A DNA stretch of 40,359 nucleotides from Flavobacterium sp. UBA6203 (GCA_002421645.1 DIST01000010.1:1-40359), one strand, 5' to 3'. Positions 27,055 to 35,180 are shown, counted from the first letter of the stretch. The notes: generated from the letters alone by a model not told the origin. Program-made: numbers and translations.

Positions 27055-28154
27055 TGTACAGGTTTTGAGATGAGGTTTCTGAAAAATACGCTCAGTTGTG
27101 TAAAGATAAGTACAATTTCGATAATTGGATACCAATACATGACATCTTTTTCTTTTAGTTTTCCAGCGGCATAACCTAAAGAAATCCAAGAGAATAAATA
27201 TCTAAGAACGATAATTCCAGTCACAATCATCCATTGGAATTGAAATGCTAATAAAACAATCGCTAAAACTAAAAACCAAAACTGACTAAAGAAAAATAAT
27301 CCCAACTGAAATTTATCAAATCCTTTGTAGAATTTAGCAGTAGTAGCGTGTCTTCTTTTTTGGTAAACCCAAGACGAAAAAGTAGTTTTTGGTTCCGAAA
27401 AAGTAAAACTTTCTGGAGTGTATAAAATAGCTGTATTCTTTTTTGTAGCCGCTTGATTAATAAACAAATCATCATCACCTGAACGAATTTTCATATGATC
27501 CATAAAACCACGAACATTGAAAAATTCTTCTTTTTTATAAGCTAAATTGCGCCCAACACCCATGTAAGGTTTGCCAATTTTTGCCCAAGAAAAATATTGC
27601 GTAGCCGTTAACATCGTTTCGAAACGAATGATTTTATTTAAGAAGGAATTCTTTACTTTTTCATAAGCTCCATAGCCTAAAACAATCGTTTTTTCTTTGG
27701 TAAATTGAGTCGAAATTTGCAACAACCAATCGTTTGTAGCTGGATAACAATCCGCATCGGTAAATACTAAATACTCGTTTTTTGCCGCTTTGATTCCTAA
27801 GGTTAACGCGAATTTTTTATTACCCCAAAACGCTTCATTGTTTTGAACTTTTACCAATTTTACATTCGCATATTGCTTTTCGTAACTTTCAAATAGTTCC
27901 AAAGTTTCATCGCTCGAAGCATCGTCAATTAAGACAATTTCGTAATCCGGATAGTTTTGGGTAACCAAAGATTGAAAATACTTTTTGATATTTTCTTCTT
28001 CGTTTTTAGCACAAACAATAATGGAAATAGGTAAACGTTTCGGAGTTCCTTCTGGGTTTTTACCAAATGAGAATTTTCCGAAAATAAAAAGGTAATAAAA
28101 AAATTGAATAAACACGATAACCGCAAAAGCGATTAAGAGTATTGTTAATATCAT
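27045..28154 (-). CDS. Membrane glycosyltransferase, family 2
   Basis: The 369-residue protein has an N-terminal membrane helix (about residues 2-24), a GT-A glycosyltransferase domain, and C-terminal membrane helices at about residues 283-335 and 340-360. The catalytic pattern is present: ISIIVCAKNEEENI, the first aspartates in LIDDASSDET, the DxD-type TDADC (near residue 132), GDDDLF as the acceptor acidic motif, and QKRRH in place of the QxxRW motif of processive enzymes. It probably adds sugars to an envelope glycan or lipid; donor and acceptor are unknown. It follows the small four-cysteine protein by 12 bases and overlaps the sigma factor gene. Confidence 0.88.
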   Translation of the reverse strand: MILTILLIAFAVIVFIQFFYYLFIFGKFSFGKNPEGTPKRLPISIIVCAKNEEENIKKYFQSLVTQNYPDYEIVLIDDASSDETLELFESYEKQYANVKLVKVQNNEAFWGNKKFALTLGIKAAKNEYLVFTDADCYPATNDWLLQISTQFTKEKTIVLGYGAYEKVKNSFLNKIIRFETMLTATQYFSWAKIGKPYMGVGRNLAYKKEEFFNVRGFMDHMKIRSGDDDLFINQAATKKNTAILYTPESFTFSEPKTTFSSWVYQKRRHATTAKFYKGFDKFQLGLFFFSQFWFLVLAIVLLAFQFQWMIVTGIIVLRYLFSWISLGYAAGKLKEKDVMYWYPIIEIVLIFTQLSVFFRNLISKPVHWK

Positions 28155-28166
28155 AAATTTTGAAAA

Positions 28167-28370
28167 TTAAGAGTGCGAAGGTTCGCTGCAGTCTTTCATT
28201 TGTTCTGGAGTTTTCCCGCAATAGCTACAGTTTTCTCCATCTTTATTCAAAAACGGACTTTGGCTAGCACAAGTTCCAGCGAATTTTCCATCTTTTTTTG
28301 CCCAAATTTTTATAGCGATACCTGCAAATGCAAGTCCTAAAAGTCCAATGGTTACTAATACAAGTTTCAT
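28167..28370 (-). CDS. Small membrane-anchored four-cysteine protein
   Basis: The 67-residue product has an N-terminal transmembrane helix (about residues 3-22) followed by a short soluble tail with C34, C48, C51 and C61. The spacing (C-x13-C-x2-C-x9-C) suggests a metal or iron-sulfur site. Annotated relatives in Flavobacteriia are usually called membrane or secreted protein. The topology (one helix plus four cysteines) is reminiscent of NqrM, the maturation factor of the sodium-pumping NADH dehydrogenase, but the motif is not identical and no nqr gene is nearby. It is followed by the glycosyltransferase after 12 bases. Confidence 0.75.
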   Translation of the reverse strand: MKLVLVTIGLLGLAFAGIAIKIWAKKDGKFAGTCASQSPFLNKDGENCSYCGKTPEQMKDCSEPSHS

Positions 28371-28389
28371 CTTTTTCTATTTTGAACTG

Positions 28390-28418
28390 CAAATTTACAA
28401 AAGAAAATTCAAATCAAG
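28390..28418 (-). promoter_or_regulatory. Promoter of the four-cysteine protein/glycosyltransferase/sigma operon
   Basis: On the minus strand TAAATTTG (28397-28390) is a perfect -7 box, with a CTTG (28418-28415) 17 bases upstream as a possible -33 element. It ends 20 bases before the ATG at 28370 and probably serves all three downstream minus-strand genes. Confidence 0.55.
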
Positions 28419-28424
28419 TTCAGA

Positions 28425-28507
28425 TTTTAAACGCAAAGTTCGCAAAGTTTTTTCGCAAAGCACGCCAAGATTTTAAACTCCTAACTTCCAACTTCTATCT
28501 CCCAACT
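28425..28507. repeat. GCAAAGTTC word-like repeat, copy 1
   Basis: The stretch ACGCAAAGTTCGCAAAG (28431-28447), then TCGCAAAGCACGCCAAG (28453-28469), is made of a recurring CGCAAAG word. It is closely similar to the copy at 29582-29625. It is followed by CTAACTTCCAACTTCTATCTC words to about 28505. An open frame across it is an artefact of the repeat. Confidence 0.65.
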
Positions 28508-29513
28508 AAATAATATTTACTTCCGCTTCTATTCCAATTCCGAATTTTTCTAAAATCGTTTGTTGGATATTTCTTGAAAGTGCTACAATTTCGGATCCTG
28601 TCGCTGTTCCATAATTGACTAAAACTAGGGCTTGATTTTTATGTACACCAGCATCACCAAAACGTTTTCCTTTAAAACCAGCTTGTTCAATTAACCAACC
28701 AGCAGGAACTTTTACTTCGGTTTCTGAAACTACATAATGCGGCATTTCTGGGTGAAGTGCTTTTGCTTTTTCGTAGCTTTCTTTAGAAATTATTGGGTTT
28801 TTAAAGAAACTTCCACTGTTGCCTAATTCTTTTGGATCTGGTAATTTGCTTTGGCGAATAGCAATCACAGCATTGCTAACGTCTTTTAACGTTGGGTTTT
28901 GTATGTTTTGATTTTGTAATTCAGTTTCAATTGCACCATAAGTAGTAGAAACTTTATGATTTCTCTTCGTTAATTTAAAACTGACAGAAGTTATGATGTA
29001 TTGATTTTTTAATTCGTTTTTGAAAACACTTTCACGGTATTCGAATTTGCATTGTGCATTTGTAAACGTTTCGATTTCTAATGATTTTAAGTTTAAAGCT
29101 TCACAAGAAAACATCGTATCTTTAATTTCCACTCCATAAGCTCCAATATTTTGAATTGGAGTCGTGCCAACATTTCCAGGAATCAAAGATAAATTTTCAA
29201 TGCCACCAAAATTTTGGTCGATGCACCAAAGTACAAATTCGTGCCAGTTTTCACCAGCTTGTGCTTTTACAATGACAAAATCATCATTTTCTTCAACAAT
29301 TTCTCTTCCTTTTAAATTCACATGAACGACTAATTTTTCGATATCTTGTGTTAATAACATATTGCTTCCGCCACCCAAAATAAAAATATCGTTGTTAGCC
29401 GTCAATACTTCTTTCAATTCAGAAATTGAACTTACCGAAACAAATTGTTTGGCTTTAGCGTCAATTCCAAAAGTGTTGTAGTTTTTTAGAGAGAAATTGG
29501 TTTGAATATTCAT
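28506..29513 (-). CDS. murB: UDP-N-acetylmuramate dehydrogenase MurB
   Basis: MurB reduces UDP-N-acetylenolpyruvoylglucosamine to UDP-N-acetylmuramate with NADPH and FAD in cell wall synthesis. I start it at ATG 29513 (MNIQTNFSLKNYNTFGI, 335 residues); the TTG six codons upstream lies in the promoter. The FAD-binding motif FILGGGSNMLL (about residues 43-53) and IPGNVGTTPIQNIGAYG (about 110-126) are present. The catalytic serine lies in GNSGSFFKNP (near residue 237), and the C-terminal domain has a VPAGWLIEQAGFKG segment. The length and lack of a truncation loop fit type I MurB. Confidence 0.96.
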   Translation of the reverse strand: MNIQTNFSLKNYNTFGIDAKAKQFVSVSSISELKEVLTANNDIFILGGGSNMLLTQDIEKLVVHVNLKGREIVEENDDFVIVKAQAGENWHEFVLWCIDQNFGGIENLSLIPGNVGTTPIQNIGAYGVEIKDTMFSCEALNLKSLEIETFTNAQCKFEYRESVFKNELKNQYIITSVSFKLTKRNHKVSTTYGAIETELQNQNIQNPTLKDVSNAVIAIRQSKLPDPKELGNSGSFFKNPIISKESYEKAKALHPEMPHYVVSETEVKVPAGWLIEQAGFKGKRFGDAGVHKNQALVLVNYGTATGSEIVALSRNIQQTILEKFGIGIEAEVNII

Positions 29514-29528
29514 TAGAATAATTTTTTT

Positions 29529-29559
29529 CAAATGTAATGTTTATGTGGTAATTTTCAAA
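29529..29559 (-). promoter_or_regulatory. Complete Bacteroidetes promoter of murB
   Basis: On the minus strand TTTG (29559-29556) is followed 19 bases later by TACATTTG (29536-29529). Both boxes and the spacing match the Bacteroidetes -33/-7 consensus. The -7 box ends 16 bases before the ATG, so the leader is about 10 bases long. This is the best promoter in the window. Confidence 0.8.
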
Positions 29560-29581
29560 TTCAAGAATTGCTTTGTGGAAA

Positions 29582-29676
29582 TTTAAACGCAAAGTTTGCA
29601 AAGTTTTTTTACAAAGTTCGCAAAGAAAAATTTGTTAAATCAGTGCTTCGTAGAATCCGTTTTATCCGCGTTCCAA
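29582..29676. repeat. GCAAAGTTC word-like repeat, copy 2, with AATCCG words
   Basis: ACGCAAAGTTTGCAAAG (29587-29603) and ACAAAGTTCGCAAAG (29611-29625) closely match copy 1 at 28431-28469. Then come AATCAGTG and AATCCGTTTTATCCGCGTTC (29638-29675), phrases that I recall as common in flavobacterial intergenic DNA. It fills the gap between murB and the end of recF. Confidence 0.65.
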
Positions 29677-29678
29677 AA

Positions 29679-30758
29679 TTAAATTGGAAATATTTTATAC
29701 GATTGATGCGTTTCTTTAATAATTATCTCCGTTCGTTCAGCATGTGTGTCGGAAATAAAAATTTGTCCAAAAACAGCATCATTCACCATGGTTACTATTT
29801 TTTGCACACGTGTTTCGTCTAATTTATCGAAAATATCATCAAAAAGAAGAATCGGTAATTCGCCACTTTGTTTTTTCATGAACTCGAATTGAGCTAATTT
29901 CAGAGCAATCAAAAAAGATTTCTGTTGGCCTTGCGAACCAAATTTTTTAATCGGAAAACCATCAATTTCAAAAACTAAATCGTCTTTGTGAATTCCGGAA
30001 CTTGTATATTGAATAATTCTGTCTTTTTGTAGCGATTCTTCTAAAAGCGATAGTAAATCTTTTTCGAACAACTGACTTTCATATCGCAAAGCAACTGATT
30101 CGTTTCCGCCTGAAATATTGGTGTGGTGTTTTTGGAAAATCGGAATGAAATCGTTTAAAAATTGGTTTCTTTTTTCGAAGATTAATTGTCCGGTTTCGCT
30201 TAATAATTCGTTGTAAATAGCTAAATTATCTGCATCAAAAGTCTGGTTTAAAGCGAAATATTTCAATAATGCATTTCGTTGAGCTAACGTTTTTTGGTAT
30301 TGAATCAATATCTGTAAGTATTGATTATCCAAAGTTCCAATTACGCTATCAATAAATTTTCTGCGAGTTTCGCTTCCTTCCACAATCAAATCGGCATCAG
30401 AAGGAGAAATGATTACTAAAGGAATTAATCCTAAGTGTTCAGAAAGTTTTTCGTAAACCTTTCCGTTGCGTTTAATTGTTTTTTTTTGTCCTTTTTTTAA
30501 ACTGCAAACAATTTTTTCTTCTTTTCCGTTTTTTTCAAGTAAAGCATCAATTACAAAAAACTCTTCGCCATGTTTGATATTTTGAACTGCTAACGGGTTG
30601 AAATAGCTTTTTCCGTAAGCCAAATGGTAAATAGCATCTAAAATATTAGTTTTTCCAACGCCGTTTTTCCCAACAAAACAATTAATCTTAGCGTCAAAAT
30701 CAAATTCGATTTGGGCTAAATTCTTGTAATTAAGTAAAGATAACTGTTTTAAAAACAC
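29679..30758 (-). CDS. recF: DNA replication and repair protein RecF
   Basis: RecF is an SMC-like ATPase that loads RecA at single-strand gaps together with RecO and RecR. The 359-residue protein has Walker [10 protein letters not shown] (residues 30-38), the signature [14 protein letters not shown] near residue 274, and Walker [13 protein letters not shown] near residues 304-315. The start is GTG 30758. It does not lie in a dnaA-dnaN-recF operon but is divergent from the TPR gene, an arrangement I recall in other flavobacteria. Length is normal. Confidence 0.95.
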   Translation of the reverse strand: MFLKQLSLLNYKNLAQIEFDFDAKINCFVGKNGVGKTNILDAIYHLAYGKSYFNPLAVQNIKHGEEFFVIDALLEKNGKEEKIVCSLKKGQKKTIKRNGKVYEKLSEHLGLIPLVIISPSDADLIVEGSETRRKFIDSVIGTLDNQYLQILIQYQKTLAQRNALLKYFALNQTFDADNLAIYNELLSETGQLIFEKRNQFLNDFIPIFQKHHTNISGGNESVALRYESQLFEKDLLSLLEESLQKDRIIQYTSSGIHKDDLVFEIDGFPIKKFGSQGQQKSFLIALKLAQFEFMKKQSGELPILLFDDIFDKLDETRVQKIVTMVNDAVFGQIFISDTHAERTEIIIKETHQSYKIFPI

Positions 30759-30800
30759 AATAAATAAGGGTTGTTAGATGACTAAAAGTAACACTTCCTG

Positions 30801-30808
30801 CAAAAGTA
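30801..30808 (-). promoter_or_regulatory. Bacteroidetes -7 promoter box for recF
   Basis: On the minus strand this reads TACTTTTG, a perfect TAnnTTTG. A TTTG lies 24 bases upstream (30836-30833), somewhat farther than usual. The box is 42 bases from the GTG start, leaving a longer leader than for other genes here. Confidence 0.5.
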
Positions 30809-30863
30809 AATTGAAAATCTTAAAAATATCTACAAAAATGGTTTTAAATTTTAATAAAAATTA

Positions 30864-30871
30864 TATTTTTG
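30864..30871 (+). promoter_or_regulatory. Bacteroidetes -7 promoter box for the TPR gene and ribH
   Basis: TATTTTTG matches TAnnTTTG and is followed by GCACC, a common context in this group. It ends 22 bases before the ATG at 30894. No good -33 box was identified. Confidence 0.5.
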
Positions 30872-30893
30872 CACCTCATTAAATTAAAAATAA

Positions 30894-31679
30894 ATGGCAA
30901 CATATAACAAAAGAGGTTACAAATCTCCAAAACCGGAAGAAGCAAAAGTTGAAAATGAGTTTGAAGAAGTAGAAGCAGTTGATGTACAAGATAGTACTAC
31001 AGCTGAGGTTTTCAATACTTTAGATGAGACAGCTTCAAAAACTGAAGATTGGGTAGCTAAAAATCAGAAATTACTATTAGGTATTGTTGGAGCAATCGCT
31101 ATTGGTACATTGTCTTATTTACTGTACAACAGATTTGTAGTTGAGCCAAACGAAGATAAAGCAGCTAATGAAATTTTCCAAGCACAACAGTTCTTTCAAC
31201 AAGCGGTTGATGCTACGGAGAAAAATGATTCATTATATAATTTAGCACTTAAAGGTGGTGAAGGTAAATTAGGTTTCTTACAAGTTGCAGAACAATATTC
31301 TGGTACAGCAGCTGGAAACTTAGCTAACTACCATGCAGGTATGGCTTACTTAAATTTAGGTGATTTTAAAAATGCAATTACGTATTTAGAAAAATTCAAG
31401 TCAGATGATGCTATTTTAAAACCAATTGCTTTAGGAGCAATCGGAGATGCTTTATCAGAAACTAATAAAGTGGATGATGCGATTTCTTATTACAAAAAAG
31501 CAGCTGAAGCATCTGAAAATGATTTCACTACGCCAAGATATTTATTAAAAGCGGCTCAATTATATTTAACTGCTGGTAAAAAAGCGGAAGCTCACAAATT
31601 ATTTGTAGAGATTAAAGAGAAATATGAAACTTCAAAAGAAGGGTTAAATATTGATGCTTTCATTGCAATGACTGAATAA
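30894..31679 (+). CDS. Membrane-anchored TPR protein
   Basis: The 261-residue protein has an acidic cytoplasmic N-terminus, a membrane helix at about residues 60-78 (LLLGIVGAIAIGTLSYLL), and a TPR-rich C-terminal half likely in the periplasm. Repeats include AGMAYLNLGDFKNAITYLEK (about residues 149-168), AIGDALSETNKVDDAISYYK and KAAQLYLTAGKKAEAHKLF. The topology resembles YfgM-type chaperone partners. It is followed by ribH after two bases. The precise role is unknown; a scaffolding or secretion-chaperone role is inferred. Confidence 0.85.
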   Translation: MATYNKRGYKSPKPEEAKVENEFEEVEAVDVQDSTTAEVFNTLDETASKTEDWVAKNQKLLLGIVGAIAIGTLSYLLYNRFVVEPNEDKAANEIFQAQQFFQQAVDATEKNDSLYNLALKGGEGKLGFLQVAEQYSGTAAGNLANYHAGMAYLNLGDFKNAITYLEKFKSDDAILKPIALGAIGDALSETNKVDDAISYYKKAAEASENDFTTPRYLLKAAQLYLTAGKKAEAHKLFVEIKEKYETSKEGLNIDAFIAMTE

Positions 31680-31681
31680 GA

Positions 31682-32167
31682 ATGGCAACAGAAAACAAAA
31701 ATTTATCCAATTACGATAAAAACACAATCCCAAACGCGAAAGATTTTCGGTTTGGGATTGTTGTTTCAGAATGGAACGAGCAAGTAACGGAAGGTTTATA
31801 TAATGGAGCTTTCGCTGCGTTAACCGATTGTGGTGCATTACCAGAAAACATTATTCGTTGGAATGTGCCAGGTAGTTTCGAATTGATTTTTGGAGCGCGA
31901 CAAATGCATGAGAAATTAGAGCTTGATGCTGTGATAGTAATTGGCTGTGTGATTAAAGGCGAAACCATGCATTTCGAATTTGTATGTGAAGGAGTAACTC
32001 AAGGTATGAAAGACTTGAATCTTTTATACGATGTACCCACCATCTTTTGTGTGCTAACCGATAATAATATGCAACAATCGTTAGATAGAAGTGGTGGAAA
32101 ACACGGAAACAAAGGAGTAGAAGCAGCAATTGCAGCTATTAAAATGGTAGATTTGAATAGAAAATAA
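31682..32167 (+). CDS. ribH: 6,7-dimethyl-8-ribityllumazine synthase
   Basis: RibH condenses 3,4-dihydroxybutanone 4-phosphate with the ribitylaminouracil intermediate to make lumazine, the riboflavin precursor. The 161-residue length is typical. Conserved parts include FGIVVSEWNEQVTEGLYNGA (about residues 24-43), NVPGSFELIFGARQM and VIGCVIKGETMHFEFV (about 85-100, with the catalytic histidine in the ETMHFEF segment). It begins two bases after the TPR gene and is followed by a clean terminator. Confidence 0.97.
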   Translation: MATENKNLSNYDKNTIPNAKDFRFGIVVSEWNEQVTEGLYNGAFAALTDCGALPENIIRWNVPGSFELIFGARQMHEKLELDAVIVIGCVIKGETMHFEFVCEGVTQGMKDLNLLYDVPTIFCVLTDNNMQQSLDRSGGKHGNKGVEAAIAAIKMVDLNRK

Positions 32168-32195
32168 AAGAATACCCTTTTAAAATCAATATACT

Positions 32196-32222
32196 AATCC
32201 CGATTTTTATCGGGATTTTTTG
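32196..32222 (+). terminator. Rho-independent terminator after ribH
   Basis: AATCCCGAT (32196-32204) pairs with ATCGGGATT (32209-32217) around a TTTT loop, followed by a T run to about 32221. It ends the TPR-ribH transcript before the mutL operon promoter. Confidence 0.9.
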
Positions 32223-32232
32223 TTAACAAAAA

Positions 32233-32267
32233 TTTGGAGATTAAACGCGTAAAAATCCTTAAATTTG
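32233..32267 (+). promoter_or_regulatory. Promoter of the small-protein/mutL operon
   Basis: TAAATTTG (32260-32267) is a perfect -7 box. A TTTG at 32233-32236 lies 23 bases upstream, slightly farther than usual. The box ends 16 bases before the ATG at 32284. Confidence 0.55.
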
Positions 32268-32283
32268 AAAAAAATAATGCGAC

Positions 32284-32577
32284 ATGATTAAGTTTGGAAA
32301 AGGTAGAATGCCAAAGAATAAAAGATTTAATTACACGCCTCGTCATTACGAAGGTAAAACGGTAGACAATCCATTTGATTTTGATTCTGCTATACGACGC
32401 GATAGAGAAACCGCAAGTTATAACGACATGCGAGCTTTATGGAGTGATGCTAGAGACGCTAGTAGAAACAGAAAGAATCGTTCTTTCAATATGCGCGTTA
32501 TTATCATTGCCTTAGTTTTGGTTTTGATTTTTTTCTATATCATCGATTTTGATTTTTCCATATTTAGTAGAAAATAA
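32284..32577 (+). CDS. Small conserved protein with C-terminal membrane helix
   Basis: The 97-residue product has a basic, tyrosine- and arginine-rich N-terminal part (RFNYTPRHYEGK near residues 14-25, DFDSAIRRDRE near 33-43) and a C-terminal membrane helix (about residues 70-90, VIIIALVLVLIFFYII). Flavobacterial relatives were sometimes labelled riboflavin synthase subunit beta, which is not supported: it has no RibH or RibE features and that label probably came from the neighbour. The stop overlaps the mutL start by one base (TAATG), so it is translated with mutL. Function unknown. Confidence 0.8.
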   Translation: MIKFGKGRMPKNKRFNYTPRHYEGKTVDNPFDFDSAIRRDRETASYNDMRALWSDARDASRNRKNRSFNMRVIIIALVLVLIFFYIIDFDFSIFSRK

Positions 32578-34433
32578 TGGCAGCGAGTATTATTCAACTT
32601 TTACCCGATCATGTTGCCAATCAAATAGCTGCTGGAGAAGTGGTGCAACGCCCAGCTTCTGTAGTAAAAGAATTGTTGGAAAATGCTGTTGATGCCAAAT
32701 CAACGGATATCAAATTAATCGTTAAAGAAGCCGGAAAAACCTTAGTTCAAGTAATTGACAATGGTTTAGGTATGAATACAACCGATGCACGTTTGTGTTT
32801 CGAGCGTCATGCTACATCTAAAATCCGAAAAGCAGAAGATTTATTCGATTTGCATACCAAAGGTTTTCGTGGCGAAGCATTAGCATCAATTGCTGCGATT
32901 GCTCATGTGGAATTAAAAACAAAACAAGACCAAGAAGAACTTGGAACTCATATTGTTATTGAAGGTAGTAAATTGGTAACCCAAGATGTTGCGGTTTTAC
33001 CAAAAGGAACTTCGTTTGCCGTTAAGAATTTGTTTTTCAATATTCCAGCTAGGAGAAATTTCTTGAAATCGCAAACTGTAGAATTTCGTCATGTAATGGA
33101 TGAATTCCAACGTGTAGCGATGGCGCATCCTTCGATTTCGTTTACTTTGATGCATAATGGAAGTGAATTGTATAATTTACCAAGTTCCAATTATCGTCAA
33201 AGAATCGTCAATATTTTTGGTGGAAAAACAAATGAAAAGTTAGTTCCTGTTTCTGAAGAAACGGAATTAATTACCATTTCTGGATTTGTAGGAAAACCTG
33301 AATTTGCAAAAAAGAGTAGAGGAGAACAGTTTTTCTTTGTGAACGATAGATATATCAAAAGTGCATATTTGCATCATGCTATTATGAGTGCATATGAAGG
33401 TTTATTAAAAGAAGGCAATCAACCAAGTTATTTCTTGTATTTGCAAGTACCTCCGCATACTATCGATATCAATATTCATCCTACGAAAACTGAAATTAAG
33501 TTTGACGACGAACATTCGCTATATGCAATTTTGCGTTCGGCTGTAAAACATAGTTTAGGGCAATTTAACGTAGCACCCGTTTTAGATTTTGAACGCGATT
33601 CAAATTTAGACACGCCTTACGAATATAAAAATAGAGAAGCTGATTTTCCAACAATTCAAGTAGATTCTAGTTTTAATCCATTTGCGACTGAAAAACCGAG
33701 TTCGAAACCGTTGTCTTCTTTTGGAAGTTATAAAAGGGAAACGACAAGTGCGAGTTGGGAAAGTTTGTACGTTGGGTTAAAACAAGAAACGCAAGAAATA
33801 GAAAGTTTTTCTTTTGAAAGTGAGGAAGTTACGAGTAAATTATTTGAAGATGATGTGATGGAAACTAAGACCACTTCTACCTATCAAATTCATAAAAAAT
33901 ACATTGTTAGCGCAATAAAATCAGGAATGTTGGTTATTGATCAGGGAAGAGCTCATCAACGTGTGTTGTATGAACAATTTCTGGCTAATATTACGGTTCA
34001 AAAAGCTTCGAGTCAACAATTGTTATTTCCATTGGAATTGTATTTCTCTTCTGATGAAATGATTTTATTGAAAGAATTGCAGTCTTCGCTAGAAAATACA
34101 GGATTTGTTTTTGATACTTTTAATAACGATTCCGTTCAAATTTCGGGATTACCAATTGGAATGGCAGAAAGTGAAGTGTCTATTGTTTTGGAAGAATTAA
34201 TTAGTAATCTACAAAATGAAATTCCAGAAAGTAGTTTTTCACAGAGCGATAGTATTGCTAAATCAATGGCAAAAAGTATGGCTGTAAAAACAGGAACTTA
34301 TTTAACCGAAAAGGAACAAGAAAATTTAGTAAATTCGTTATTTGCTTGTAAAGAACCTAATGTTTCGCCTTTTCAAAAACCAACTTTTATCACCTTAACG
34401 GTAGAAGATTTAGATAAAAAATTTGCATTATGA
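32577..34433 (+). CDS. mutL: DNA mismatch repair protein MutL, eroded endonuclease motifs
   Basis: MutL is the ATP-driven matchmaker of mismatch repair. The 618-residue protein has a full GHKL ATPase domain: NAVDAKSTDIKL, DNGLGM and FRGEALASIA in the first 105 residues. The beta-clamp motif QQLLFP is at residues 480-485. The C-terminal endonuclease motifs look eroded. The usual DQHAxxE is D455-Q-G-R-A-H-Q461, losing the histidine and first glutamate. The zinc motif CPHGRP is S597-P-F-Q-K-P602, and ACR is ACK (590-592). This resembles an inactive nuclease site, as in E. coli MutL, which relies on MutH. It overlaps both neighbours (one and four bases). Confidence 0.95.
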   Translation: MAASIIQLLPDHVANQIAAGEVVQRPASVVKELLENAVDAKSTDIKLIVKEAGKTLVQVIDNGLGMNTTDARLCFERHATSKIRKAEDLFDLHTKGFRGEALASIAAIAHVELKTKQDQEELGTHIVIEGSKLVTQDVAVLPKGTSFAVKNLFFNIPARRNFLKSQTVEFRHVMDEFQRVAMAHPSISFTLMHNGSELYNLPSSNYRQRIVNIFGGKTNEKLVPVSEETELITISGFVGKPEFAKKSRGEQFFFVNDRYIKSAYLHHAIMSAYEGLLKEGNQPSYFLYLQVPPHTIDINIHPTKTEIKFDDEHSLYAILRSAVKHSLGQFNVAPVLDFERDSNLDTPYEYKNREADFPTIQVDSSFNPFATEKPSSKPLSSFGSYKRETTSASWESLYVGLKQETQEIESFSFESEEVTSKLFEDDVMETKTTSTYQIHKKYIVSAIKSGMLVIDQGRAHQRVLYEQFLANITVQKASSQQLLFPLELYFSSDEMILLKELQSSLENTGFVFDTFNNDSVQISGLPIGMAESEVSIVLEELISNLQNEIPESSFSQSDSIAKSMAKSMAVKTGTYLTEKEQENLVNSLFACKEPNVSPFQKPTFITLTVEDLDKKFAL

Positions 34434-35176
34434 TGAATATGACCGAAACAGTAAAACAGTTATTAATTATTAACGTTTTATTTTTTATTGGAAGTTATTT
34501 TGTGCCACAAGCTAATGAACTATTAGCGCTTCATTATTTTGAAAGTGATGGTTTTAAATTTTGGCAACCTATATCTTACATGTTTATGCATGGTAATTTG
34601 ATGCATATTTTTTTCAATATGTTTGCTTTAGTTTCTTTTGGAAGTGCTTTAGAGCATTTTTGGGGACCTAAGAAATTTCTATTTTTCTATTTTTCTTGTG
34701 GATTGGGAGCGGCTTTGATTCATTCAGGTGTAAATTATTATCATTTTCATGATGCACAAAGTTTTTTAATTAGTAGTGGTGTTTCTGTACAAGATATTCA
34801 AATATTATTAGATGGAGGTAGCGTTAATATTAATGCTTCAGATACGACTTTGTTGCAAAATTATGTGAATCAAATGGGAGATGCATATAATACTCCAGCT
34901 GTAGGAGCTTCTGGAGCAATTTACGGATTATTAGTGGCTTTTGCCTTTATGTTTCCTAATGCCGAGTTGATGATGATGTTTATTCCGGTTCCAATTAAAG
35001 CCAAATATTTTGTTCCTGTGATTGTATTGTTAGATTTGTTTTCAGGAGTAACGGGTTTAAGTTTGTTTGGAGGTAATGTTGCTCATTTTGCTCACGTAGG
35101 TGGAGCATTAATAGGTTTTATTATGATGTGGTATTGGAAGAAAAACCAATTCAATCAAAACCGTTGGGATAGGTAA
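34430..35176 (+). CDS. Rhomboid family intramembrane serine protease 1
   Basis: Rhomboids cleave transmembrane substrates inside the lipid bilayer. This 248-residue protein has about six membrane segments. The catalytic dyad is S161 in GASGAIYG and H222 in AHFAHVGGA; the HxxxN motif (HIFFNMFAL, near residue 60) is also present. A roughly 45-residue loop between segments 3 and 4 (near residues 105-150) is larger than in E. coli GlpG. The first ATG overlaps the mutL stop by four bases (ATGA); ATGs at 34433 and 34439 are alternatives. Substrate unknown. Confidence 0.92.
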   Translation: MMNMTETVKQLLIINVLFFIGSYFVPQANELLALHYFESDGFKFWQPISYMFMHGNLMHIFFNMFALVSFGSALEHFWGPKKFLFFYFSCGLGAALIHSGVNYYHFHDAQSFLISSGVSVQDIQILLDGGSVNINASDTTLLQNYVNQMGDAYNTPAVGASGAIYGLLVAFAFMFPNAELMMMFIPVPIKAKYFVPVIVLLDLFSGVTGLSLFGGNVAHFAHVGGALIGFIMMWYWKKNQFNQNRWDR

Positions 35177-35180
35177 GAAT

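Noticed and set aside
27055..27189. N-terminal extension of the sigma factor
   Set aside because: These bases code the glycosyltransferase C-terminus in another frame; the extra residues do not fit ECF sigma factors.
28328..28513. Plus-strand open frame upstream of murB end
   Set aside because: Translation is of the CGCAAAG repeat (AKFAKF-type residues), and the same motif arises from the second repeat copy at 29568-29822.
28425..29625. Regularly repeated words as a CRISPR array
   Set aside because: Units are about 7-9 bases, imperfect, without spacers of constant length, and no cas gene is near.
32284..32577. Riboflavin synthase beta subunit label for the small membrane protein
   Set aside because: The sequence has a membrane helix and no lumazine synthase features; ribH is the separate gene at 31682-32167.
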